Assembly (NCBI GenBank): GCA_900316315.1 | Contig: ONCK01000006.1 | Span: 82,109-146,108, forward strand | Reading direction: 5' to 3' | DNA: 64,000 nucleotides | Source of the DNA: an uncultured Prevotellaceae bacterium | GTDB taxonomy: Bacteria; Bacteroidota; Bacteroidia; Bacteroidales; Bacteroidaceae | Shown here: positions 1 to 10,106 of the stretch, one piece after another | How the letters are laid out: each line of letters begins with the position of its first letter | How positions within the stretch are numbered: position 1 is the first letter of the stretch | Notes under the pieces: generated by a model | The model's database searches: none | The model's input: the letters and a program-made list of their open reading frames with translations, nothing else | What the model was told of the DNA's origin: nothing | Program-made: the position numbers and the translations under genes

Positions 1-173
<173 letters not shown>

Positions 174-209
174 TTATTATTTATTGATTTCTATTTGTTG
201 CTAATTGCT

Positions 210-1253
210 TTATGCCAATTTCTTTTGTGGCTCTTCTTCTCCCTGGTGGGCCAGTCCAATGAATACAGAGCTCAGCATGGTGAATACAAAAGCCTGGATG
301 AAGGCTACCAAGAGCTCGAGGAAGTCCATGAAGATCATGAGCAGGAAGCTGATGGAGCCGACGCTGGCCCCCGTGACGATGCTCTTCTGAAACGTAATGA
401 AAATTACGCATGTCAAGGAGATTGCTACGGCGTGTCCGCCGAAGATGTTGGCAAAGAGTCGAATCATCAGTGCGAACGGCTTGGTAAATACACCAAAGAG
501 CTCGATGACGGGGATGATGGGGATAGGCACCTTGAGCCACCAGGGTACGTCTGGCCAAAAGATATCCTTCCAGTAGTGCTTGTTGCCAAAGAGGTTGACC
601 AGCAACATCGTGCACAAGGCAAGAAAGAAAGTGATGGCGATATTACCTGTCAGGTTCGCTCCTCCGGGGAAGATGGGGATGAGTCCCATGATGTTGCTCA
701 GGAAGATGAAGAAGAAAGCTGTCAACAAGAAAGGAGCGTACTTATGGATATGCTTCTCCGGGATAGTCTCCTTGATGATATCGTCATAGATAAACATGGT
801 GAGCATCTCGATGAGCCCAACAAAGCCTTTGGGCGCTCCGTCACTGGGCTTCTTGCCCTTGTACCAGCGGGAGCAGGGTACAAAGATGATGATGAGCAGG
901 ATAACGACTATCCAGAGCTGCACCACGTCCTTGGTGATTGAGATGTCAAGCACTCTCTTGCTTCCCTCGTAGATTTTGCCGTCCTTAAGAGTGAGGCCTA
1001 GGGACTGTAACTTGGGACCCATCTGGCTGGACATGAAGCATTGCCATCCCTGGCTTGTCTTGATGATGACAGGCAGAGGGATACTGATAGCATGGCCATT
1101 GATGGTCGTGATATGCCAGTCGTGGGCATCGGCGGTATGCTCCATGACAAGCTGAGTAGCATTGATCTCCTCAGCAGCCTTGCTCTCCTGCGGGAGAGAG
1201 AGACCAAACAGGAGTAGTGCTCCCAGCAGGATATATTTAATGAATGGTTTCAT
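210..1253 (-). CDS. atpB: F-type ATP synthase subunit a
   Basis: This is the 347-residue proton-channel subunit of the membrane F0 sector. The C-terminal two thirds carry the hydrophobic helices of the family, including the IELFGVFTKPFALMIRLFAN segment with the stator arginine at about residue 265 that faces the c-ring. The protein starts with a probable signal peptide (residues 1-26) followed by about 80 polar residues before the first core helix, an N-terminal extension that makes it longer than the E. coli subunit (271 residues). Its start overlaps the end of the upstream AtpI-like gene by 17 bases, and atpE follows, so it is part of one transcription unit. Confidence 0.95.
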   Translation of the reverse strand: MKPFIKYILLGALLLFGLSLPQESKAAEEINATQLVMEHTADAHDWHITTINGHAISIPLPVIIKTSQGWQCFMSSQMGPKLQSLGLTLKDGKIYEGSKRVLDISITKDVVQLWIVVILLIIIFVPCSRWYKGKKPSDGAPKGFVGLIEMLTMFIYDDIIKETIPEKHIHKYAPFLLTAFFFIFLSNIMGLIPIFPGGANLTGNIAITFFLALCTMLLVNLFGNKHYWKDIFWPDVPWWLKVPIPIIPVIELFGVFTKPFALMIRLFANIFGGHAVAISLTCVIFITFQKSIVTGASVGSISFLLMIFMDFLELLVAFIQAFVFTMLSSVFIGLAHQGEEEPQKKLA

Positions 1254-1668
1254 TATTCATCTTTTTTTCTGTTTGTACGAAGGCATAGCTCTCTGCAATC
1301 AATGATGCGAGAAATGCAAATGCGAAGAGGATAAGGTACATCTTGTTGGCTGGCTTGCCCAAGGCCATACTCCCGATGGCAGCGATGGCTCCGCTGATAA
1401 GCAATTTGACTAGTTGGTGTACCATGTAAAACCGGGCGATATTGGGTTGCTTGTCTTTCCAAAGTCGGAAGTAGAGGAAGGCTGTCAGGTATTCATAGGC
1501 ATAGAGTGCGAGGACAGCGAGCAAGACAGAATAGAGCACAGCCCCGCTCATCTGACCTGTAGCAGCCAGCGTGGCGATCGCAACAGCGACGGAGACGACT
1601 AAAGCCCCCATAATGGCTATGCCAAACTTTCTCTTGATACTTTGCCCTGGATAATCCATAATGACCAA
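1237..1668 (-). CDS. small membrane protein in the ATP synthase operon (AtpI-like position)
   Basis: This gene encodes 143 residues with four predicted membrane helices (about 14-36, 43-66, 80-104 and 108-130) and a short charged C-terminus. It sits between atpC and atpB, where many ATP synthase operons carry an AtpI-type assembly or c-ring helper protein. I do not see a diagnostic motif, so the AtpI-like label rests on position and topology. An alternative ATG three codons in (1659) is possible. The 17-base overlap with atpB suggests translational coupling. Confidence 0.7.
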   Translation of the reverse strand: MVIMDYPGQSIKRKFGIAIMGALVVSVAVAIATLAATGQMSGAVLYSVLLAVLALYAYEYLTAFLYFRLWKDKQPNIARFYMVHQLVKLLISGAIAAIGSMALGKPANKMYLILFAFAFLASLIAESYAFVQTEKKMNNETIH

Positions 1669-1676
1669 GCTCTCGT

Positions 1677-1934
1677 TTACTGTTTGCCGGCCTGCTTGTC
1701 AGCCAGCTCAACACAGATGGAGACGCGGTTGTCTGCCACGTTGATAAATCCTCCGGCGATATCCAGCGTCACTTCCTCGTCGCCTTTGTAGGTCAATTGC
1801 CCTGCCTGAAGGCTGGAGATGATGGGCGCGTGGTTGTCAAGTACTTCAAACCGGCCCTTTGTCCCGGGTACGGCTACAGAGACGACGTCACCGCTGTAGA
1901 GTGTCTTTTCGGGAGAAACGATGGACAATTTCAT
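1677..1934 (-). CDS. atpC: F-type ATP synthase epsilon subunit, short form
   Basis: The 85-residue product contains the N-terminal beta-sandwich of epsilon (KLSIVSPEKTLYSGDV at the start, LDNHAPIISSLQAG in the middle) that binds gamma and the c-ring. It ends where the C-terminal two-helix domain would begin in the usual 130-140 residue protein, so the domain that inhibits ATP hydrolysis in other bacteria is absent. Short epsilon subunits are known in Bacteroidota, so I read this as the native form and not a truncation. It lies 23 bases after atpD and 8 bases before the AtpI-like gene. Confidence 0.92.
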   Translation of the reverse strand: MKLSIVSPEKTLYSGDVVSVAVPGTKGRFEVLDNHAPIISSLQAGQLTYKGDEEVTLDIAGGFINVADNRVSICVELADKQAGKQ

Positions 1935-1957
1935 ATTTCGTATGATCCTTTTTTACG

Positions 1958-3493
<1,536 letters not shown>

Positions 3494-3541
3494 TTATTGT
3501 AATTTATTACTTTCGTTTATCTGCTGGCAAACCTTGCAGAG

Positions 3542-4525
3542 CTAGATGCTCAGTTCGTTGAGCACCTTAATGAGCTCTGGACTGATGGGCTTCTCACGGC
3601 TGACAGCTTCGGAGAAGGGGACGTATACGACGTTGTCCTGATGCATGCCGACCATGACGTTGCGCTGTCCCTGCAGTATGGCCGTCACAGCGCCTACGCC
3701 GAGTCGGCTGGCCAATATGCGGTCATGGGCCGTGGGGGAGCCGCCTCGCTGCAAGTGTCCGAGGATGGATACCCTCACGTCAAATTCCGGGTATTCCTTC
3801 ATCATACGCTTGGCATAGTACATGGCGCCGCACTTGGGACTCTCGCTGACGATGACGATGCAACTCTTCTTACTCTTGCGGATACCGCGCTCCATAAATT
3901 TTGCCAACTGGTCATCATCGGTGCGGTATTCGGGGATAATGGCTGCTTCGGCACCTGCAGCGATGGCGCTGTTCTGGGCAAGGAAGCCTGCGTCGCGGCC
4001 CATAACTTCTACGAAGAAGATGCGCTCGTGACTCTGGGCGGTGTCGCGTATCTTGTCCACACACTCAACAATGGTATTCATCGTGGTGTCATACCCTATA
4101 GTGCTGTCTGTGCCATAGAGGTCGTTGTCGATGGTGCCCGGGAGGCCGATGCAGGTGTAGTCAAACATTTCTGCCAGCTCTCGTGCGCCGGCCAGCGAAC
4201 CGTTGCCGCCGATGACAACGAGGGCATCGATGCCATGCTTCTTAAGTTGCTGGTAAGCTTTGGTCTTGCCCTCTACGGTCATAAATTCCTTGGAACGTGC
4301 GGTACGCAGGATGGTTCCTCCGCGCTGTATGATATTGCTGACGTCTTCAGTTGTAAACTCCTTGATTTCTCCAGCCATCAAGCCGTCATATCCACGGTAG
4401 ATGCCTTTAACTTTAAATCCGTTGCAGATAGCACTGCGCGTGACTGCGCGGATGGCTGCGTTCATGCCAGGAGCGTCACCTCCTGATGTTAAGACGCCGA
4501 TACATTTTGTCTTTTGTGTAGCCAT
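3542..4525 (-). CDS. pfkA: ATP-dependent 6-phosphofructokinase
   Basis: The 327-residue enzyme phosphorylates fructose 6-phosphate in glycolysis. The N-terminal [15 protein letters not shown] segment, the GGNGS loop (residues 106-110) and PGTIDND (129-135, catalytic Asp133) identify the family. A glycine at 109 and glycine before TIDND are the signature of ATP use; PPi enzymes have Asp and Lys there, as seen in the second phosphofructokinase at 34.7 kb. The usual Asp of GGDGS is Asn108 here. Length matches the bacterial ATP-PFK family. It is transcribed in the same direction as the ATP synthase genes. Confidence 0.95.
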   Translation of the reverse strand: MATQKTKCIGVLTSGGDAPGMNAAIRAVTRSAICNGFKVKGIYRGYDGLMAGEIKEFTTEDVSNIIQRGGTILRTARSKEFMTVEGKTKAYQQLKKHGIDALVVIGGNGSLAGARELAEMFDYTCIGLPGTIDNDLYGTDSTIGYDTTMNTIVECVDKIRDTAQSHERIFFVEVMGRDAGFLAQNSAIAAGAEAAIIPEYRTDDDQLAKFMERGIRKSKKSCIVIVSESPKCGAMYYAKRMMKEYPEFDVRVSILGHLQRGGSPTAHDRILASRLGVGAVTAILQGQRNVMVGMHQDNVVYVPFSEAVSREKPISPELIKVLNELSI

Positions 4526-4558
4526 ACTCTTACTTTAGTCTTGCTTGTTTTCCAATTG

Positions 4559-4566
4559 CAAATTTA
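4559..4566 (-). promoter_or_regulatory. possible -7 box for pfkA
   Basis: TAAATTTG on the minus strand fits TAnnTTTG and lies 33 bases upstream of the pfkA start. No TTTG or TTGG is found at the expected spacing, so support is partial. Confidence 0.4.
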
Positions 4567-5050
4567 CTCATTTATATTCCACAAGGATTGGATTTACTAT
4601 CAAAAAATCTCAACAATAACTAAAGAAAATGCCTTTTTAGGATGAATAGGATATTTTTGTTGCAGTTTTGGCGGGTCAGCTCATCTGTTGCTTCGGAGAG
4701 TGTTAGGCGTAATTGCTGATTTTAAGCGAGAAAGATGTCATTCCCTGCCGCTATGACGACTTTCTGTGACTGTTCAGAAGAGAATTCATAGGCGTCAGAC
4801 AGCATTCTTGGGCATTATTTTCGATGCCTCTTTAATCCGTTGTTTGCCAAATACTTTTTTGTCTAAATTTTTTTTACAACAAAATCGGACGCTCTGTCTT
4901 TTTGCAACGCGCAGATTGCAATAGAGCGCCCGATTTTTCTATTTTTAGTATGTGTCGCCTTTCGGCGGCCTCTTGCTGTTTCTATATGTTCCTCTTATGG
5001 AACGGATGGAAATGATATAGCGTGTGTCAGGTCTGGATGAAAAAATGGAA
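4567..5050. other. non-coding interval between pfkA and the calycin/PCMD gene
   Basis: No credible open frame is present on either strand. The only clear structure is the long hairpin at 4881-4937. The rest is moderately AT-rich with no tRNA-like or repeat signal that I could recognise. Confidence 0.6.
4881..4937 (-). terminator. long hairpin downstream of the PCMD operon
   Basis: Arms 4881-4895 and 4923-4937 pair over 15 bases. The single mismatch is A opposite C in plus-strand RNA but becomes a G.U pair in minus-strand RNA, so the structure fits a minus-strand transcript. An inner TTGCAA/TTGCAA stem (4902-4907 with 4916-4921) extends it. On the minus strand the second arm ends in TTTTG, as in an intrinsic terminator. 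It lies about 110 bases past the stop of the gene at 5051-6583. A related hairpin is at 10013-10061. Confidence 0.75.
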
Positions 5051-6583
5051 TTAGCGGATCTCCTTCTTGACGGTACCGTCGGTATATTTGATGATGTAGA
5101 TTTGTCCGCGCTGCATGTTGGCTACGCGCTGGCCATTGACATTGTAGATGGCGGCAGGACGGCTGTTGGTGTTGATGGGTTTAACGCTGCTTGTGCCGTC
5201 CTTGGTGATGACGAGCGTATAGGCCTTGGTAGTCTGCAGGTCATCGGTAGCGTAGATGACCTTGACGATGCGCTGGTTGTCGTTGGAGCTTATCTCATGC
5301 ATTGCGGAGAAGGAGCCCTGGTTGGCTGTTGTGGCTGCGATGACAGCAGTCGCGGGATTGATGGCCTTGACGGTGATGGTGTCGCTGTTGAGGGCTACTG
5401 TGGAGCCGTCTACAGAAAGGATAGGGGTATCCAGACGGTAAGTGAGGCTGATGTCGTCGACGTAGAGGCTGTCGTTGGCGCTTCCCTTGCCGGGCGTAGC
5501 ATTGGTAGAGATGGTGATAAGTATGGATTTGCCGTCTACCGACTTGTCCTTGTAGTCAAAAGGTAGGACAATGCGCTGCCAAGCGAAGTCTTTGGAGACG
5601 ATGGTTGTGTCTTGGGCGACTGCCAGTATGTTGGTGTAGGCCTTGTCTTGCGGGTCTTGGAAGTAGGTGCCGTCGGTGATGTAAGCACTTATGGTCGCGT
5701 AGGGATAGGAAGCGTTGGGCGTGGCTTGCTTAAACTTAATCCATACGGCAAGAGAGTCGGGGCGACCGTTCATCCGCACATAGAAAGGATCGCCGTGGCT
5801 GTCGGTGTCTGTCTTTGCGAGGTCGAGAAAGGCATGATTGGCTTTGTCTGCCGCATTCATTGCACCTGCATTGATACGGCCTGTGGTTGCGGTGCCGTTG
5901 GCTATGACGCCAAAGATATCGGTGGACTTGATCAATAGACTGTGCTTTCCGGTTGAGCCCGGACGTGTGACTGTTGCCTCATACGTGTGGGGAGCTGACA
6001 GCGCATTGACGATGGAGAGATATTTACCCGTGCCGGAAGCGAAGCTATGCCAGTTGTAGGGCTCGGAGACGGTGTTGGAGCCAGCTGTCTCGGTACGGAA
6101 ATATTCAAATCCGCTGTTGGGCAACTGGTAAGTGTCGCCAAAGGTGACATGGATGACTTGGTGTAGCGCTGCCATATTGATGTCGATAAGTGTGTAGAGC
6201 TTGCTGTCGCTGACAAGCAGCTTCAGCTGCAAGGGTATCGGGCCCAGATTCGGTCCCATCCAGAAGGATACGGAGGAATCATCGCCTTTGGTGATGTTGA
6301 CAGTGGTGTCCTGTACGACAAGAGTTCCTTTGTCGCAGGTGGCACCAGAGAGGTTGTTGAGTATGATGTTGCCTATGCCCATCGTCTGGGTGCCCAAGCG
6401 GAGCTTAAAGTTCTTGAGGCTAAAGTTGAGTGTGCCGTTGGCAGCTGTGTCGACGCTGATAGTAGCAGATTGTTGCGTACTTGTGCCGTTGACTGTCACG
6501 ACAAGAGTGTCGGTGTAGTCTTTGGCGCTCATGCCGACCACTGACAGCAGGCCGAGTGCGAGAATAGATAGAGATTTACTCAT
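5051..6583 (-). CDS. secreted calycin-like / PCMD-domain protein
   Basis: The 510-residue product begins with a signal peptide (about residues 1-20). Residues 21-150 resemble the calycin-like beta-barrel domain of Bacteroidota surface proteins, and about 154-390 resemble the PCMD (putative carbohydrate metabolism) domain, starting at NSGFEYF and including the EPYNWHSFASGTG segment. The last 40 residues (IYNVNGQRV then a Lys-rich beta strand) look like the short C-terminal tails common on exported proteins of this order. It is last in an operon with a PorT-like barrel and a PCMD lipoprotein. Domain names are from recognition only, and the ligand and role are unknown. Confidence 0.75.
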   Translation of the reverse strand: MSKSLSILALGLLSVVGMSAKDYTDTLVVTVNGTSTQQSATISVDTAANGTLNFSLKNFKLRLGTQTMGIGNIILNNLSGATCDKGTLVVQDTTVNITKGDDSSVSFWMGPNLGPIPLQLKLLVSDSKLYTLIDINMAALHQVIHVTFGDTYQLPNSGFEYFRTETAGSNTVSEPYNWHSFASGTGKYLSIVNALSAPHTYEATVTRPGSTGKHSLLIKSTDIFGVIANGTATTGRINAGAMNAADKANHAFLDLAKTDTDSHGDPFYVRMNGRPDSLAVWIKFKQATPNASYPYATISAYITDGTYFQDPQDKAYTNILAVAQDTTIVSKDFAWQRIVLPFDYKDKSVDGKSILITISTNATPGKGSANDSLYVDDISLTYRLDTPILSVDGSTVALNSDTITVKAINPATAVIAATTANQGSFSAMHEISSNDNQRIVKVIYATDDLQTTKAYTLVITKDGTSSVKPINTNSRPAAIYNVNGQRVANMQRGQIYIIKYTDGTVKKEIR

Positions 6584-6621
6584 AGATATTTTTGTTTATA
6601 TTTGATGTGTCCTATATTTGT

Positions 6622-7374
6622 TTACCTTAGTTTATAAGTCAGTCCCACTGTGGCATAGATGGGATAGAGCGTCTGCTCGATGGTGTGGAAGTCACTTTGA
6701 AATACTCCGGAGAGCCCCCATTTTAGGGCGGCGTAGAGTCCGGTGCGTTTCCAAGTCTGCCAGTCGGCACCGATATCAATTCCCCACTGCCAGTTGCGCA
6801 TATTGTCGTCAAAGTCGTATGATCCCCATGTGGTGGGATCGTTGCCGAGCTCCACCTTGCCCCCTGTCGGGTCGCCCACGCGCAGGTAGCCATTGTGGGC
6901 CTTTCCGTCAAAGTCCTTGCCGACGACCCACGACAGGTAGGGGCCTGTGTATAGCTTGAGCCGGTTGTTCAGATGAAAAGTCGCCTCTATGGGTAGAGTA
7001 AACATCCACTGTGTCACGCGGGTCTCCACATCTCCGGTAAACTGACCCTCAAGTCGTTCGCTACCGCGCACGATGGCCTCATGATAATTCTTTACGCGGG
7101 CGTCTTCCCTCATGCCTTTGTTTTCAAAGTAGAGGCTGGCCTGCACGCCCCACTTGTCAGAGAGATGCTTTTCGGCTGTGAGCCCCAGGCTGGCGTTGGC
7201 CTGCAGCGTATAGCTGTTGAGCTTGCGGATACTGGCCGGCATGGGTATGGGTGCAGTGCCTCCGATATTGTAGCCGGTACGGGCTGTGAGATCTATGTCT
7301 CTCCAGAAGTCGTCGCGCTGGGCGCTTGCTGTCAGCGAGAGGGCCAGTAGCAGTAAGAGTATCTTGGTCTTCAT
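6622..7374 (-). CDS. PorT-like outer-membrane beta-barrel protein
   Basis: A signal peptide (residues 1-18, ending SLTASAQ) precedes about 230 residues of alternating amphipathic strands. The pattern LGLTAEKHLSDKWGVQASLYFENKG, then LPIEATFHLNNRLKLYTGPYLSWVV and a C-terminal aromatic strand ending LTYKLR, is that of the PorT/outer-membrane-protein barrel family (about 8 strands). It starts 5 bases after the PCMD lipoprotein gene and ends 38 bases before the calycin/PCMD gene, so the three are very likely one operon. It may anchor or sense the partner surface proteins, which is inference. Confidence 0.8.
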   Translation of the reverse strand: MKTKILLLLLALSLTASAQRDDFWRDIDLTARTGYNIGGTAPIPMPASIRKLNSYTLQANASLGLTAEKHLSDKWGVQASLYFENKGMREDARVKNYHEAIVRGSERLEGQFTGDVETRVTQWMFTLPIEATFHLNNRLKLYTGPYLSWVVGKDFDGKAHNGYLRVGDPTGGKVELGNDPTTWGSYDFDDNMRNWQWGIDIGADWQTWKRTGLYAALKWGLSGVFQSDFHTIEQTLYPIYATVGLTYKLR

Positions 7375-7379
7375 GGTGG

Positions 7380-8528
7380 CTATTCTTGAGTTGTGCCGAC
7401 GATTTGTACTTCGTCGATGAGTAGGGTGGAGCCGATGGCACCTTGGAAGTGGTCTCCCTCATTGCTCGAGGAGAATACGAGGGCGAGACTGTATCCGCGG
7501 TTTTGCAGCAGCGTATTGTCTATCTCCTTGCGGTACAGAAAATTGGCGCTGAAGGCGGTCCATCCATTCGTTGTACTGATGTCGCCCATGTCGGCGATGG
7601 CGACGATCAGCGGCGAGGTCTTGACATCGTCGCCGTAGAGTACGACTGCGTTGCCTGCATCGTCGTGGTTACGGTAGAGCACGGCATAGATGGCTCCCTT
7701 GTCCTCCCGCTGGCTTACGGTCTGTCCGTTTTCATCCTGATAGGTCTTTCCGGGGGTGTATTGGTAATACCCGCTGAAGGTCACGGGGCGTATGGTAAAG
7801 GGAATGCCAAACTTGGTAGCGTGGAGCGTATTGACGAGTGCCTGCTGTAGGTCAAAGGTCCCCAGAAAGAGGTTGCCGGCGGCGATGCGGCGGTTGACCC
7901 ACTCGCCAAAGGGGCCTGTACTGCGCGTCGTCAGAGCTACGCCGGCGCCTGTATGGCCGTCGGCCAGCGGGTAGGTCGGATACTCATTGGGCAGGGCACT
8001 GCCCATGCTGAGATTGAAGCCCGAATTGCCGGTGCCCCAGTCTTCAGAGCGGTTGCCGTCATCATCGAGCTCGTACCATTGGTAATATTTCTGCCCATTC
8101 GCATTGAGAGCAAAGTGCTCGAAATCATAGCGTATCGTATCTTTCACGGTGACGATGGTGGGGTGGAATCTGACGGTATAGTGTCGGTGCCATTGCCCGT
8201 CTTGCGAGGTCACGTCATAGCTGACAGACCCTTGGGAGAAGTCGTGTACGGACCCGCTGGCAGGAGAAATGGAGGCGCCGGGCGTCAGCTTGAATGTGGG
8301 GGCGAGCGATGTGAGGTCTGCTTTGGAACGTACGTTGAAGACGATGGCCGAGTCGGTGGACGCTATGTCTTGGGCGCTGTCGGTAAGGGCGAAAAATACG
8401 CTCAGCGGTTGGTCGATGTCTACGGCTACACGCTGTATATCGGCTTCTGAGTTGAGGGGCTCGTCTTTGAAGCAGGAGGTCAGCAGTAGGAGGCACCCCA
8501 GGCAAACGGTCAATCGTAATCTATTCAT
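7380..8528 (-). CDS. PCMD-domain surface lipoprotein
   Basis: The 382-residue protein has a lipoprotein signal (LLLLTSCF, Cys19 as lipidation site). Residues 25-125 form a predicted immunoglobulin-like module (VDIDQPLSVFFAL to RHYTVRFHP), and about 135-375 resemble the PCMD domain, with DFEHFALNANGQKYYQWYEL at its start and LLIDEVQIVG near the end. PCMD proteins are frequent near glycan-use genes, but no such genes are adjacent here. It is the first gene of the operon, 28 bases downstream of a -7 box. Function is not established. Confidence 0.78.
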   Translation of the reverse strand: MNRLRLTVCLGCLLLLTSCFKDEPLNSEADIQRVAVDIDQPLSVFFALTDSAQDIASTDSAIVFNVRSKADLTSLAPTFKLTPGASISPASGSVHDFSQGSVSYDVTSQDGQWHRHYTVRFHPTIVTVKDTIRYDFEHFALNANGQKYYQWYELDDDGNRSEDWGTGNSGFNLSMGSALPNEYPTYPLADGHTGAGVALTTRSTGPFGEWVNRRIAAGNLFLGTFDLQQALVNTLHATKFGIPFTIRPVTFSGYYQYTPGKTYQDENGQTVSQREDKGAIYAVLYRNHDDAGNAVVLYGDDVKTSPLIVAIADMGDISTTNGWTAFSANFLYRKEIDNTLLQNRGYSLALVFSSSNEGDHFQGAIGSTLLIDEVQIVGTTQE

Positions 8529-8556
8529 CCTGTTGAGTATATTCCAAAATTTCGTG

Positions 8557-8588
8557 CAAAGTTACTCTCTTTCTAACAATTAAGCAAA
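8557..8588 (-). promoter_or_regulatory. promoter of the PCMD/PorT-like operon
   Basis: On the minus strand TTTG (8588-8585) and TAACTTTG (8564-8557) are separated by exactly 20 bases, the best Bacteroidota spacing. The -7 box ends 28 bases before the lipoprotein start at 8528. Confidence 0.8.
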
Positions 8589-8786
8589 TGCGTCCGTCCG
8601 CTTTTTGCCTTTGGCAATTTTGTGTAAGTCCGACTATGGGTGACGCATAAATACTCCATACAGGGATGACCACGATGCCAAATGGGCATGATGTCTCGGC
8701 TATCGGAAGGGCAGGCTTTATGTAGACAAATCTCAGGCATCCAGAGGCTATCGGCACGGATGGAGTGCCGGTTGGTAGAACGGGTA

Positions 8787-8860
8787 CGCGTGACAAGGGC
8801 GGATGTGACTTAGATAAGATTACTTGAAGTTTAAGTTGTATGGCGATTTGTAGCTGATTG
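8787..8860 (+). repeat. dispersed intergenic repeat, degenerate copy 1
   Basis: This stretch aligns with the copy at 9450-9530: ACAAGGGCGGATGTGACTTAG, then an AAGTTTAAGTTG segment, then GGCGATTTGTAGCTGATTG in place of GGCGAGTTGTTATCGCTTG. It is the most diverged member. Confidence 0.55.
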
Positions 8861-9404
8861 AAAAACAGCTTGCTATGAATGTGGCAAATCTCACTGCGCT
8901 TGTCCGACACTCAGAGGGCTGTGCTCGCGCTGCCGCCTTGTTGCCTTTTGCTTTAAGCCTCAGCGGGTGGGACAATTGAGGACTTAGTAGAGTGTAAGAG
9001 GAACGGGCTTGTCGATTCGCCATTTGTAAAAGACGTGACTTTTGGCATTTGGTCACCTTTCAGATGGTTTCAAATATGTTTCAATCTTGTATGGGAAGCC
9101 TTTACTATGATGGTTGAGGTACGGTGATTGTACAGATAGAACTGAAAAGTATTTTGTCATGCCTATAGCGTGTAGCAACCATCTGGATGAACGGCCTCGG
9201 CTCGGCTTCTTTGGTGTTTATTGTGCTGCTTGGGCGGCGGTTCGTCGTATGTCCCCTTTGACGATATTATTTGAAAACATCTTACACAAGGAGAAGCATC
9301 GCCCGTGTCCGGTTATCGTCTCTGAAGCTCCCTCAAAGCGCATGACACTCTGTTGTCTTTTAGCTAGACCAGAATGTTTTTATATATAATAAAATCGAGA
9401 TACA

Positions 9405-9545
9405 GCTTTGTACAAGGGCCGATGTAGAGATGACAGGACGCCTTGTGCGCGTTACAAGGTCGGATGTAGTTTAGACTAGGTCGGACTTAATTAAAACTGG
9501 AAGGCGAGTTGTTATCGCTTGATAGCCAGTTAGTTGTGAAAGAGC
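9405..9545 (+). repeat. dispersed intergenic repeat, copy 2
   Basis: It contains CCTTGT-N7-ACAAGG (9441-9459), a unit GTCGGATGTAGTTTAGACT, a degenerate second unit 21 bases on, and the conserved end AAGGCGAGTTGTTAT. A partial extra unit (ACAAGGGCCGATGTAG) lies just before it. The same order occurs in inverted orientation at 28272-28370. Confidence 0.75.
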
Positions 9546-10012
9546 TAAATGTTGTCTATAATTCGTTGGTTGTCAGTAAATTATAAGAGCAATCTTGGAG
9601 GATTTTGACTCTTCAGTCTTCGAGGACAAACTAGGAAACTCAGTCCAACGTTTTATTATAAAAAATGGATGTCACTTTGCTGCCTTTGAAGAAATGGACT
9701 TTTGCATAGAAAGAATGGATTCTGGTACGAAAATTTCCTCTGAAGCGCGAGAAAACTTCTGGTGAAGGAGCAAGAGTGAGCGGAGTGTCCGGTACGGTGA
9801 AGAAAGTGAATGCCGCTCCAGCCATTCCCCTCTGCCTAATTGGCTGCTCTGGGGTTTTTCCGTCGCTGATTGAGGCCTGCTAATTGGGTGGTAAGAGCAA
9901 CGGATAAGCCATTAGCGGGCATTTATCGGGCAGTGAGAGCGGGGGTGTTTGCCTCTGATCTTTTGCAGAGCTGTTAATGAGCCAATTAATTATTTTTTTT
10001 TAACATGACGCA

Positions 10013-10061
10013 CCGAGCGCCCCGTTGATTTGCAACCTATGGTTGACAACAGAGCGCTCGG
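10013..10061 (-). terminator. long hairpin downstream of the gene at 10107
   Basis: Arms 10013-10027 and 10047-10061 pair over 15 bases. Both mismatches are C opposite A on the plus strand and G.U in minus-strand RNA. An inner CAACC/GGTTG stem continues it. It resembles the hairpin at 4881-4937 in sequence (GAGCGCTC core) and position, 45 bases past a minus-strand stop codon. There is no U-run directly after it, so it may act in termination, processing or 3'-end stability. Confidence 0.6.
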
Positions 10062-10106
10062 TTGATGGGGAGCGTGTGGCAGCTGGTGCCACGAACGCGA
10101 AACTGT

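Larger units (their letters stand above)
8589..10012. other. gene-poor interval with dispersed repeats
   Basis: About 1.4 kb between the PCMD operon promoter and the hairpin downstream of the gene at 10107. The open frames in it have no signal peptide, family resemblance or promoter and I do not call them. It holds two copies of the 21-bp-unit repeat (8787-8860 and 9405-9545). No tRNA or other RNA gene was recognised, but a small RNA cannot be excluded. Confidence 0.6.

Noticed and set aside
8521..8910. 129-codon frame on the minus strand upstream of the PCMD operon
   Set aside because: It spans the operon promoter (8557-8588), has random composition and overlaps the lipoprotein start.
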